Shown piece after piece: positions 37,801 to 51,000 of a DNA stretch of 64,000 nucleotides. The notes below the pieces were generated by a model that was not told the DNA's origin, ran no database searches, and saw only the letters and a program-made list of their open reading frames with translations. The stretch lies in NCBI GenBank assembly GCA_964016885.1, contig OZ024759.1:5971794-6035793 (forward strand), given 5' to 3'. Every line of letters starts with the position of its first letter. Within the stretch, counting starts at the first letter, position 1. The translations under genes were made by a program, and so were the position numbers. The stretch is from Eledone cirrhosa. Lineage: Eukaryota > Mollusca > Cephalopoda > Octopoda > Eledonidae.

Positions 37801-39855
37801 CATTTAAGTTCATGGTGTTAGCTGTCAGAAGTAACTCCACTGTTGGTGAGAATTCATTTAAGTCATGGTATTAGCTGTCAGAAGTAACTCCATTGTTGGT
37901 GAGAATTCATTTAAGTCATGGTACTAGCTGTCAGAAGTAACTCCACTGTTGGTGAGAATTCATTTAAGTTCATGGTACTAGCTGTCAGAAGTAACTCCAC
38001 TGTTGGTGAGAATTCATTTAAGTTCATGGTACTAGCTGTCAGAAGTAACTCCACTGTTGGTGAGAATTCATTTAAGTTCATGGTACTAGCTGTCAGAGGT
38101 AACTCCACTGTTGGTGATAATTCATTTAAGTTCATGGTACTAGCTGTCAGAAGTAACGCCAATGTTGGTGAGAATTCATTTAAGTTCATGGTACTAGCTG
38201 TCAGAAGTCACTCCACTGTTGGTGAGAATTCATTTAAGTTCATGGTATTAGCTGTCAGAAGTAACTCCACTGTTGGTGAGAATTCATTTAAGTTCATGGT
38301 ATTAGCTGTCAGAAGTAACTCCACTGTTGGTGAGAATTCATTTAAGTTCATGGTATTAGCTGTCAGAAGGAACTCCACTGTTGGTGAGAATTCATTTAAG
38401 TTCATTGTATTAGATGTCAGAAGTAACTCCACTGTTGGTGAGAATTCATTTAAGTTCATGGTACTAGCTGTCAGAAGTAACTCCAATGTTGGTGAGAATT
38501 CATTTGAGTTCATGGTATTAGCTGTCAGAGGTAACTCCACTGTTGGTGAGAATTCATTTAAGTTCATGGTATTAGCTGTCAGAAGTAACTCCACTGTTGG
38601 TGAGAATTCATTTAAGTTCATGGTACTAGCTGTCAGAAGTAACTCCACTGTTGGTGAGAATTCATTTAAGTTCATGGTACTAGCTGTCAGAAGTAACCCC
38701 AATGTTGGTGAGAATTCATTTAAGTTCATGGTATTAGCTGTCAGAAGTCACTCCACTGTTGGTGAGAATTCATTTAAGTTCATGGTATTAGCTGTCAGAA
38801 GTAACTCCACTGTTGGTGAGAATTCATTTAAGTTCATGGTATTAGCTGTCAGAAGTAACTCCACTGTTGGTGAGAATTCATTTAAGTTCATGGTATTAGC
38901 TGTCAGAAGTAACTCCACTGTTGGTGAGAATTCATTTAAGTTCATGGTACTAGCTGTCAGAAGTAACTCCACTGTTGGTGAGAATTCATTTAAGTTCATG
39001 GTATTAGCTGTCAGAAGTAACTCCACTGTTGGTGAGAATTCATTTAAGTCATGGTATTAGCTGTCAGAAGTAACTCCATTGTTGGTGAGAATTCATTTAA
39101 GTCATGGTACTAGCTGTCAGAAGTAACTCCACTGTTGGTGAGAATTCATTTAAGTTCATGGTACTAGCTGTCAGAAGTAACTCCACTGTTGGTGAGAATT
39201 CATTTAAGTTCATGGTACTAGCTGTCAGAAGTAACTCCACTGTTGGTGAGAATTCATTTAAGTTCATGGTACTAGCTGTCAGAGGTAACTCCACTGTTGG
39301 TGAGAATTCATTTAAGTTCATGGTACTAGCTGTCAGAAGTAACGCCAATGTTGGTGAGAATTCATTTAAGTTCATGGTACTAGCTGTCAGAAGTCACTCC
39401 ACTGTTGGTGAGAATTCATTTAAGTTCATGGTATTAGCTGTCAGAAGTAACTCCACTGTTGGTGAGAATTCATTTAAGTTCATGGTATTAGCTGTCAGAA
39501 GTAACTCCACTGTTGGTGAGAATTCATTTAAGTTCATGGTGTTAGCTGTCAGAAGTAACTCCACTGTTGGTGAGAATTCATTTAAGTTCATGGTACTAGC
39601 TGTCAGAAGTAACTCCACTGTTTGTGAGAATTCATTTAAGTTCATGGTACTAGCTGTCAGAAGTAACCCCAATGTTGGTGAGAATTCATTTAAGTTCATG
39701 GTATTAGCTGTCAGAAGTCACTCCACTGTTGGTGAGAATTCATTTAAGTTCATGGTATTAGCTGTCAGAAGTAACTCCACTGTTGGTGAGAATTCATTTA
39801 AGTCATGGTATTAGCTGTCAGAAGTAACTCCATTGTTGGTGAGAATTCATTTAAG
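34844..39855 (+). repeat. Higher-order repeat ladder of 1,348, 1,186, 538, 1,186 and 754 bp
   Basis: Units start at a TACTAG 53-mer and end with a CCATTG 53-mer: 34844-36191, 36192-37377, 37378-37915, 37916-39101 and 39102-39855. All begin with plain monomers, then AGAGGTAACTCC, AACGCCAATG and AGTCACTCC. Lengths are whole monomer numbers minus two (25, 22, 10, 22 and 14 monomers). Units 2+3 (1,724 bp) match units 4+5 up to about 39,590, including CATTTGAGTTC, a second AGAGGTAACTCC and the GGTGTTAG monomer (about 37,814 and 39,538). Unit 1 has one extra AACCCC/AGTCAC pair and plain monomer. GGTGATAATTC near 38,117 is private to unit 4. Confidence 0.9.
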
Positions 39856-42800
39856 TCATGGTACTAGCTGTCAGAAGTAACTCCACTGTTGGTGAGAATT
39901 CATTTAAGTTCATGGTATTAGCTGTCAGAAGGAACTCCACTGTTGGTGAGAATTCATTTAAGTTCATGGTATTAGCTGTCAGAAGTAACTCCACTGTTGG
40001 TGAGAATTCATTTAAGTTCATGGTACTAGCTGTCAGAAGTAACTCCACTGTTGGTGAGAATTCATTTAAGTTCATGGTACTAGCTGTCAGAAGGAACTCC
40101 ACTGTTGGTGAGAATTCATTTAAGTTCATGGTATTAGCTGTCAGAAGTAACTCCAATGTTGGTGAGAATTCATTTAAGTTCATGGTATTAGCTGTCAGAA
40201 GGAACTCCACTGTTGGTGAGAATTCATTTAAGTTCATGGTATTAGCTGTCAGAAGTAACTCCAATGTTGGTGAGAATTCATTTAAGTTCATGGTATTAGC
40301 TGTCAGAAGTAACTCCACTGTTGGTTAGAATTCATTTAAGTTCATGGTATTAGCTGTCAGAAGTAACTCCACTGTTGGTGAGAATTCATTTAAGTTCATG
40401 GTACTAGCTGTCAGAAGTAACTCCACTGTTGGTGAGAATTCATTTAAGTTCATGGTACTAGCTGTCAGAAGTAACCCCAATGTTGGTGAGAATTAATTTA
40501 AGTTCATGGTATTAGCTGTCAGAAGTCACTCCACTGTTGGTGAGAATTCATTTAAGTTCATGGTATACGCTGTCAGAAGTAACTCCACTGTTGGTGAGAA
40601 TTCATTTAAGTTCATGGTATTAGCTGTCAGAAGTAACTCCACTGTTGGTGAGAATTCATTTAAGTTCATGGTATTAGCTGTCAGAAGTAACTCCACTGTT
40701 GGTGAGAATTCATTTAAGTTCATGGTACTACCTGTCAGAAGTAACTCCACTGTTGGTGAGAATTCATTTAAGTTCATGGTATTAGCTGTCAGAAGTAACT
40801 CCACTGTTGGTGAGAATACATGTAAGTCATGGTATTAGCTGTCAGAAGTAACTCCATTGTTGGTGGGAATTCATTTAAGTCATGGTACTAGCTGTCAGAA
40901 GTAACTCCACTGTTGGTGAGAATTCATTTAAGTTCATGGTACTAGCTGTCAGAAGTAACTCCACTGTTGGTGAGAATTCATTTAAGTTCATGGTACTAGC
41001 TGTCAGAAGTAACTCCACTGTTGGTGAGAATTCATTTAAGTTCATGGTACTAGCTGTCAGAAGTAACTCCACTGTTGGTGACAATTCATTTAAGTTCATG
41101 GTACTAGCTGTCAGAAGTAACTCCAATGTTGGTGAGAATTCATTTAAGTCATGGTACTAGCTGTCAGAAGTAACTCCACTGTTGGTGAGAATTCATTTAA
41201 GTTCATGGTATTAGCTGTCAGAAGGAACTCCACTGTTGGTGAGAATTCATTTAAGTTCATGGTATTAGCTGTCAGAAGTAACTCCACTGTTGGTGAGAAT
41301 TCATTTAAGTTCATGGTACTAGCTGTCAGAAGTAACTCCAATGTTGGTGAGAATTCATTTAAGTTCATGGTATTAGCTGTCAGAAGTAACTCCACTGTTG
41401 GTGAGAATTCATTTAAGTTCATGGTATTAGCTGTCAGAGGTAACTCCACTGTTGGTGAGAATTCATTTAAGTTCATGGTACTAGCTGTCAGAAGTAACTC
41501 CACTGTTGGTGAGAATTCATTTAAGTTCATGGTACTAGCTGTCAGAAGTAACCCCAATGTTGGTGAGAATTCATTTAAGTTCATGGTATTAGCTGTCAGA
41601 AGTCACTCCACTGTTGGTGAGAATTCATTTAAGTTCATGGTATTAGCTGTCAGAAGTAACTCCACTGTTGGTGAGAATTCATTTAAGTTCATGGTATTAG
41701 CTGTCAGAAGTAACTCCACTGTTGGTGAGAATTCATTTAAGTTCATGGTATTAGCCGTCAGAAGTAACTCCACTGTTGGTGAGAATTCATTTAAGTCATG
41801 GTATTAGCTGTCAAAAGTAACTCCATTGTTGGTGAGAATTCATTTAAGTCATGGTACTAGCTGTCAGAAGTAACTCCACTGTTGGTGAGAATTCATTTAA
41901 GTTCATGGTACTAGCTGTCAGAAGTAACTCCACTGTTGGTGAGAATTCATTTAAGTTCACGGTACTAGCTGTCAGAAGTAACCCCACTGTTGGTGAGAAT
42001 TCATTTAAGTCATGGTATTAACTGTCAGAAGTAACTCCATTGTTGGTGAGAATTCATTTAAGTCATGGTACTAGCTGTCAGAAGTAACTCAACTGTTGGT
42101 GAGAATTCATTTAAGTTCATGGTATTAGCTGTCAGAAGGAACTCCACTGTTGGTGAGAATTCATTTAAGTTCATGGTATTAGCTGTCAGAAGTAACTCCA
42201 ATGTTGGTGAGAATTCATTTAAGTTCATGGTATTAGCTGTCAGAAGTAACTCCACTGTTGGTGAGAATTCATTTAAGTTCATGGTATTAGCTGTCAGAAG
42301 TAACTCCACTGTTGGTGAGAATTCATTTAAGTTCATGGTACTAGCTGTCAGAAGTAACTCCACTGTTGGTGAGAATTCATTTAAGTTCATGGTACTAGCT
42401 GTCAGAAGGAACTCCACTGTTGGTGAGAATTCATTTAAGTTCATGGTATTAGCTGTCAGAAGTCACTCCACTGTTGGTGAGAATTCATTTAAGTTCATGG
42501 TATTAGCTGTCAGAAGTAACTCGACTGTTGGTGAGAATTCATTTAAGTTCATGGTATTAGCTGTCAGAAGTCACTCCACTGTTGGTGAGAATTCATTTAA
42601 GTTCATGGTATTAGCTGTCAGAAGTAACTCCACTGTTGGTGAGAATTTATTTAAGTTCATGGTACTAGCTGTCAGAAGTAACTCCACTGTTGGTGAGAAT
42701 TCATTTAAGTTCATGGTATTAGCTGTCAGAAGTAACTCCACTGTTGGTGAGAATTCATTTAAGTCATGGTATTAGCTGTCAGAAGTAACTCCATTGTTGG

Positions 42801-45009
42801 TGAGAATTCATTTAAGTCATGGTACTAGCTGTCAGAAGTAACTCCACTGTTGGTGAGAATTCATTTAATTTCATGGTACTAGCTGTCAGAAGTAACTCCA
42901 CTGTTGGTGAGAATTCATTTAAGTTCATGGTACTAGCTGTCAGAAGTAACTCCACTGTTGGTGAGAATTCATTTAAGTTCATGGTACTAGCTGTCAGAAG
43001 TAACTCTACTGTTGGTGAGAATTCATTTAAGTTCATGGTATTAGCTGTCAGAAGTAACTCCACTGTTGGTGAGAATTCATTTAAGTTCATGGTATTAGCT
43101 GTCAGAAGTAACTCCACTGTTGGTGAGAATTCATTTAAGTTCATGGTACTAGCTGTCAGAAGTAACTCCACTGTTGGTGAGAATTCATTTAAGTTCATGG
43201 TACTAGCTGTCAGAAGTAACCCCAATGTTGGTGAGAATTCATTTAAGTTCATGGTATTAACTGTCAGAAGTCACTCCACTGTTGGTGAGAATTCATTTAA
43301 GTTCATGGTATTAGCTGTCAGAAGTAACTCCACTGTTGGTGAGAATTCATTTAAGTTCATGGTATTAGCTGTCAGAAGTAACTCCACTGTTGGTGAGAAT
43401 TCCTTTAAGTTCATGGTATTAGCTGTCAGAAGTAACTCCACTGTTGGTGAGAATTCATTTAAGTTCATGGTACTAGCTGTCAGAAGTAACTCCACTGTTG
43501 GTGAGAATTCATTTAAGTTCATGGTATTAGCTGTCAGAAGTAACTCCACTGTTGGTGAGAATTCATTTAAGGCATGGTATTAGCTGTCAGAAGTAACTCC
43601 ATTGTTGGTGAGAATTCATTTAAGTCATGGTACTAGCTGTCAGAAGTAACTCCACTGTTGGTGAGAATTCATTTAAGTTCATGGTACTAGCTGTCAGAAG
43701 TAACTCCACTGTTGGTGAGAATTCATTTAAGTTCATGGTACTAGCTGTCAGAAGTAACTCCACTGTTGGTGAGAATTCATTTAAGTTCATGGTACTAGCT
43801 GTCAGAAGTAACTCCAATGTTGGTGAGAATTCATTTAAATTCATGGTATTAGCTGTCAGAAGTAACTCCACTGTTGGTGAGAATTCATTTAAGTTCATGG
43901 TACTAGCTGTCAGAAGCAACTCCACTGTTGGTGAGAATTCATTTAAGTTCATGGTATTAGCTGTCAGAAGTAACTCCACTGTTGGTGAGAATTCATTTAA
44001 GTACATGGTACTAGCAGTCAGAAGTAACCCCAATGTTGGTGAGAATTCATTTAAGTTCATGGTATTAGCTGTCAGAAGTCACTCCAATGTTGGTGAGAAT
44101 TCATTTAAGTTCATGGTATTAGCTGTCAGAAGTCACTCCACTGTTGGTGAGAATTCATTTAAGTTCATGGTACTAGCTGTCAGAAGTAACCCCAATGTTG
44201 GTGAGAATTCATTTAAGTTCATGGTATTAGCTGTCAGAAGTCACTCCAATGTTGGTGAGAATTCATTTAAGTTCATGGTATTAGCTGTCAGAAGTAACTC
44301 CACTGTTGGTGAGAATTCATTTAAGTTCATGGTATTAGCTGTCAGAAGTAACTCCACTGTTGGTGAGAATTCATTTAAGTTCATGGTATTAGCTGTCAGA
44401 AGGAACTCCAATGTTGGTGAGAATTCATTTAAGTCATGGTACTAGCTGTCAGAAGTAACTCCACTGTTGGTGAGAATTCATTTAAGTTCATGGTATTAGC
44501 TGTCAGAAGGAACGCCACTGTTGGTGAGAATTCATTTAAGTTCATGGTATTAGCTGTCAGAAGTAACTCCACTGTTGGTGAGAATTCATTTAAGTTCATG
44601 GTACTAGCTGTCAGAAGTAACTCCAATGTTGGTGAGAATTCATTTAAGTTCATGGTATTAGCTGTCAGAAGGAACTCCACTGTTGGTGAGAATTCATTTA
44701 AGTTCATGGTATTAGCTGTCAGACGTAACTCCACTGTTGGTGAGAATTCATTTAAGTTCATGGTACTAGTTGTCAGAAGTAACTCCACTGTTGGTGAGAA
44801 TTCATTTAAGTTCATGGTATTAGTTGTCAGAAGTAACTCCACTGTTGGTGAGAATTCATTTAAGTCATGGTATTAGTTGTCAGAAGTAACTCCAATGTTG
44901 TTGAGAATTCATTTAAGTTCATGGTACTAGCTGTCAGAAGTAACTCCACTGTTGGTGAGAATTTATTTAAGTTCATGGTATTAGCTGTCAGAAATCACTC
45001 TACTGTTGG

Positions 45010-48000
45010 TGAGAATTCATTTAAGTCATGGTATTAGCTGTCAGAAGTAACTCCATTGTTGGTGAGAATTCATTTAAGTCATGGTACTAGCTGTCAGAAG
45101 TAACTCCACTGTTGGTGAGAATTCATTTAAGTCGATGGTATTAGCTGTCAGAAGGAACTCCACTGTTGGTGAGAATTCATTTAAGTTCATGGTACTAGCT
45201 GTCAGAAGTAACTCCACTGTTGGTGAGAATTCATTTAAGTTCATGGTATTAGTTTGTCAGAAGTAACTCCACTGTTGGTGAGAATTCATTTAAGTCATGG
45301 TATTAGTTGTCAGAAGTAACTCCAATGTTGGTGAGAATTCATTTAAGTCATGGTACTAGCTGTCAGAAGTAACTCCAATGTTTGTGAGAATTCATTTAAG
45401 TTCATGGTATTAGCTGTCAGAAGGAACTCCACTGTTGGTGAGAATTCATTTATGTTCATGGTATTAGCTGTCAGAAGTAACTCCACTGTTGGTGAGAATT
45501 CATTTAAGTTCATGGTACTAGCTGTCAGAAGTAACTCCAATGTTGGTGAGAATTCATTTAAGTTCATGGTATTAGCTGTCAGAAGTAACTCCACTGTTGG
45601 TGAGAATTCATTTAAGTCATGGTATTAGCTGTCAGAAGTAACTCCAATGTTGGTGAGAATTCATTTAAGTTCATGGTATTAGCTGTCAGAAGTAACTCCA
45701 CTGTTGGTGAGAATTCATTTAAGTTCATGGTATTAGCTGTCAGAAGTAACTCCACTGTTGGTGAGAATTCATTTAAGTTCATGGTACTAGCTGTCAGAAG
45801 TGACTCCACTGTTGGTGAGAATTCATTTAAGTTCATGGTATTAGTTTGTCAGAAGTAACTCCACTGTTGGTGAGAATTCATTTAAGTCATGGTATTAGTT
45901 GTCAGAAGTAACTCCAATGTTGGTGAGAATTCATTTAAGTCATGGTACTAGCTGTCAGAAGTAACTCCACTGTTGGTGAGAATTCATTTAAGTCATGGTA
46001 CTAGCTGTCAGAAGTAACTCCACTGTTGGTGAGAATTCATTTAAGTTCATGGTATTAGCTGTCAGAAGGAACTCCACTGTTGGTGAGAATTCATTTAAGT
46101 TCATGGTATTAGCTGTCAGAAGTAACTCCACTGTTGGTGAGAATTCATTTAAGTTCATGGTTCTAGCTGTCAGAAGTAACTCCAATGTTGGTGAGAATTC
46201 ATTTAAGTTCATGGTATTAGCTGTCAGAAGTAACTCCACTGTTGGTGAGAATTCATTTAAGTTCATGGTATTAGCTGTCAGAAGTAACTCCACTGTTGGT
46301 GAGAATTCATTTAAGTTCATGGTACTAGCTGTCAGAAGTAACTCCACTGTTGGTGAGAATTCATTTAAGTTCAGGGTATTAGTTGTCAGAAGTAACTCCA
46401 CTGTTGGTGAGAATTCATTTAAGTTCATGGTATTAGCTGTCAGAAGTAACTCCACTGTTGGTGAGAATTCATTTAAGTCATGGTATTAGCTGTCAGAAGT
46501 AACTCCATTGTTGGTGAGAATTCATTTAAGTTCATGGTACTAGCTGTCAGAAGTAACTCAACTGTTGGTGAGAATTCATTTAAGTTCATGGTACTAGCTG
46601 TCAGAAGTAACTCCACTGTTGGTGAGAATTCATTTAAGTTCATGGTATTAGCTGTCAGAAGTAACTCCACTGTTGGTGAGAATTCATTTAAGTTCATGGT
46701 ACTAGCTGTCAAAAGTAACCCCAATGTTGGTGAGAATTCATTTAAGTTCATGGTATTAGCTGTCAGAAGTCACTCCAATGTTGGTGAGAATTCATTTAAG
46801 TTCATGGTATTAGCTGTCAGAAGTCACTCCACTGTTGGTGAGAATTCATTTAAGTTCATGGTACTAGCTGTCAGAAGTAACCCCAATGTTGGTGAGAATT
46901 CATTTAAGTTCATGGTATTAGCTGTCAGAAGTCACTCCAATGTTGGTGAGAATTCATTTAAGTTCATGGTATTAGCTGTCAGAAGTCACTCCAATGTTGG
47001 TGAGAATTCATTTAAGTTCATGGTATTAGCTGTCAGAAGTCACTCCACTGTTGGTGAGAATTCATTTAAGTTCATGGTACTAGCTGTCAGAAGTAACCCC
47101 AATGTTGGTGAGAATTCATTTAAGTTCATGGTATTAGCTGTCAGAAGTAACTCCAATGTTGGTGAGAATTCATTTAAGTTCATGGTATTAGCTGTCAGAA
47201 GTCACTCCAATGTTGGTGAGAATTCATTTAAGTTCATGGTACTAGCTGTCAGAAGTAACTCCACTGTTGGTGAGAATTCATTTAAGTTCATGGTACTAGC
47301 TGTCAGAAGTAACTCCACTGTTGGTGAGAATTCATTTAAGTTCATGGTATTAGCTGTCAGAAGTAACTCCAATGTTGGTGAGAATTCATTTAAGTTCATG
47401 GTATTAGCTGTCAGAAGTCACTCCAATGTTGGTGAGAATTCATTTAAGTTCATGGTACTAGCTGTCAGAAGTAACTCCACTGTTGGTGAGAATTCATTTA
47501 AGTCATGGTATTAGTTGTCAGAAGTAACTCCAATGTTGGTGAGAATTCATTTAAGTCATGGTACTAGCTGTCAGAAGTAACTCCAATGTTTGTGAGAATT
47601 CATTTAAGTTCATGGTATTAGCTGTCAGAAGGAACTCCACTGTTGGTGAGAATTCATTTATGTTCATGGTATTAGCTGTCAGAAGTAACTCCACTGTTGG
47701 TGAGAATTCATTTAAGTTCATGGTACTAGCTGTCAGAAGTAACTCCAATGTTGGTGAGAATTCATTTAAGTTCATGGTATTAGCTGTCAGAAGTAACTCC
47801 ACTGTTGGTGAGAATTCATTTAAGTCATGGTATTAGCTGTCAGAAGTAACTCCAATGTTGGTGAGAATTCATTTAAGTTCATGGTATTAGCTGTCAGAAG
47901 TAACTCCACTGTTGGTGAGAATTCATTTAAGTTCATGGTATTAGCTGTCAGAAGTAACTCCACTGTTGGTGAGAATTCATTTAAGTTCATGGTACTAGCT

Positions 48001-51000
48001 GTCAGAAGTGACTCCACTGTTGGTGAGAATTCATTTAAGTTCATGGTATTAGTTTGTCAGAAGTAACTCCACTGTTGGTGAGAATTCATTTAAGTCATGG
48101 TATTAGTTGTCAGAAGTAACTCCAATGTTGGTGAGAATTCATTTAAGTCATGGTACTAGCTGTCAGAAGTAACTCCACTGTTGGTGAGAATTCATTTAAG
48201 TCATGGTACTAGCTGTCAGAAGTAACTCCACTGTTGGTGAGAATTCATTTAAGTTCATGGTATTAGCTGTCAGAAGGAACTCCACTGTTGGTGAGAATTC
48301 ATTTAAGTTCATGGTATTAGCTGTCAGAAGTAACTCCACTGTTGGTGAGAATTCATTTAAGTTCATGGTTCTAGCTGTCAGAAGTAACTCCAATGTTGGT
48401 GAGAATTCATTTAAGTTCATGGTATTAGCTGTCAGAAGTAACTCCACTGTTGGTGAGAATTCATTTAAGTTCATGGTATTAGCTGTCAGAAGTAACTCCA
48501 CTGTTGGTGAGAATTCATTTAAGTTCATGGTACTAGCTGTCAGAAGTAACTCCACTGTTGGTGAGAATTCATTTAAGTTCAGGGTATTAGTTGTCAGAAG
48601 TAACTCCACTGTTGGTGAGAATTCATTTAAGTTCATGGTATTAGCTGTCAGAAGTAACTCCACTGTTGGTGAGAATTCATTTAAGTCATGGTATTAGCTG
48701 GCAGAAGTAACTCCATTGTTGGTGAGAATTCATTTAAGTCATGGTACTAGCTGTCAGAAGTAACTCCACTGTTGGTGAGAATTCATTTAAGTCGATGGTA
48801 TTAGCTGTCAGAAGGAACTCCACTGTTGGTGAGAATTCATTTAAGTTCATGGTACTAGCTGTCAGAAGTAACTCCACTGTTGGTGAGAATTCATTTAAGT
48901 TCATGGTATTAGTTTGTCAGAAGTAACTCCACTGTTGGTGAGAATTCATTTAAGTCATGGTATTAGTTGTCAGAAGTAACTCCAATGTTGGTGAGAATTC
49001 ATTTAAGTCATGGTACTAGCTGTCAGAAGTAACTCCAATGTTTGTGAGAATTCATTTAAGTTCATGGTATTAGCTGTCAGAAGGAACTCCACTGTTGGTG
49101 AGAATTCATTTATGTTCATGGTATTAGCTGTCAGAAGTAACTCCACTGTTGGTGAGAATTCATTTAAGTTCATGGTACTAGCTGTCAGAAGTAACTCCAA
49201 TGTTGGTGAGAATTCATTTAAGTTCATGGTATTAGCTGTCAGAAGTAACTCCACTGTTGGTGAGAATTCATTTAAGTCATGGTATTAGCTGTCAGAAGTA
49301 ACTCCAATGTTGGTGAGAATTCATTTAAGTTCATGGTATTAGCTGTCAGAAGTAACTCCACTGTTGGTGAGAATTCATTTAAGTTCATGGTATTAGCTGT
49401 CAGAAGTAACTCCACTGTTGGTGAGAATTCATTTAAGTTCATGGTACTAGCTGTCAGAAGTGACTCCACTGTTGGTGAGAATTCATTTAAGTTCATGGTA
49501 TTAGTTTGTCAGAAGTAACTCCACTGTTGGTGAGAATTCATTTAAGTCATGGTATTAGTTGTCAGAAGTAACTCCAATGTTGGTGAGAATTCATTTAAGT
49601 CATGGTACTAGCTGTCAGAAGTAACTCCACTGTTGGTGAGAATTCATTTAAGTCATGGTACTAGCTGTCAGAAGTAACTCCACTGTTGGTGAGAATTCAT
49701 TTAAGTTCATGGTATTAGCTGTCAGAAGGAACTCCACTGTTGGTGAGAATTCATTTAAGTTCATGGTATTAGCTGTCAGAAGTAACTCCACTGTTGGTGA
49801 GAATTCATTTAAGTTCATGGTTCTAGCTGTCAGAAGTAACTCCAATGTTGGTGAGAATTCATTTAAGTTCATGGTATTAGCTGTCAGAAGTAACTCCACT
49901 GTTGGTGAGAATTCATTTAAGTTCATGGTATTAGCTGTCAGAAGTAACTCCACTGTTGGTGAGAATTCATTTAAGTTCATGGTACTAGCTGTCAGAAGTA
50001 ACTCCACTGTTGGTGAGAATTCATTTAAGTTCAGGGTATTAGTTGTCAGAAGTAACTCCACTGTTGGTGAGAATTCATTTAAGTTCATGGTATTAGCTGT
50101 CAGAAGTAACTCCACTGTTGGTGAGAATTCATTTAAGTCATGGTATTAGCTGTCAGAAGTAACTCCATTGTTGGTGAGAATTCATTTAAGTTCATGGTAC
50201 TAGCTGTCAGAAGTAACTCAACTGTTGGTGAGAATTCATTTAAGTTCATGGTACTAGCTGTCAGAAGTAACTCCACTGTTGGTGAGAATTCATTTAAGTT
50301 CATGGTATTAGCTGTCAGAAGTAACTCCACTGTTGGTGAGAATTCATTTAAGTTCATGGTACTAGCTGTCAAAAGTAACCCCAATGTTGGTGAGAATTCA
50401 TTTAAGTTCATGGTATTAGCTGTCAGAAGTCACTCCAATGTTGGTGAGAATTCATTTAAGTTCATGGTATTAGCTGTCAGAAGTCACTCCACTGTTGGTG
50501 AGAATTCATTTAAGTTCATGGTACTAGCTGTCAGAAGTAACCCCAATGTTGGTGAGAATTCATTTAAGTTCATGGTATTAGCTGTCAGAAGTCACTCCAA
50601 TGTTGGTGAGAATTCATTTAAGTTCATGGTATTAGCTGTCAGAAGTCACTCCAATGTTGGTGAGAATTCATTTAAGTTCATGGTATTAGCTGTCAGAAGT
50701 CACTCCACTGTTGGTGAGAATTCATTTAAGTTCATGGTACTAGCTGTCAGAAGTAACCCCAATGTTGGTGAGAATTCATTTAAGTTCATGGTATTAGCTG
50801 TCAGAAGTAACTCCAATGTTGGTGAGAATTCATTTAAGTTCATGGTATTAGCTGTCAGAAGTCACTCCAATGTTGGTGAGAATTCATTTAAGTTCATGGT
50901 ACTAGCTGTCAGAAGTAACTCCACTGTTGGTGAGAATTCATTTAAGTTCATGGTACTAGCTGTCAGAAGTAACTCCACTGTTGGTGAGAATTCATTTAAG

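Larger units (their letters stand above)
28201..44430 (+). repeat. Satellite block D, ATAAGC/TAGATGTC higher-order family
   Basis: Markers here are GGTATAAGCTG (about 30,211, 32,206, 32,908, 33,609), TACTACCTGTC (about 30,375, 33,073, 33,774, 40,726), ATTAGATGTCAG (about 28,327, 30,806, 34,150, 35,336, 36,685, 38,409) and AACGCCAATG (five copies between 35,083 and 39,352). The AACCCCAATG monomer is followed directly by AGTCACTCCACTG; the AGTCACTCCAATG monomer common in A, B and E is absent between about 26.1 and 44.0 kb. 53-mers are fewer than in A and B, so long regular 54-mer runs occur. Confidence 0.85.
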
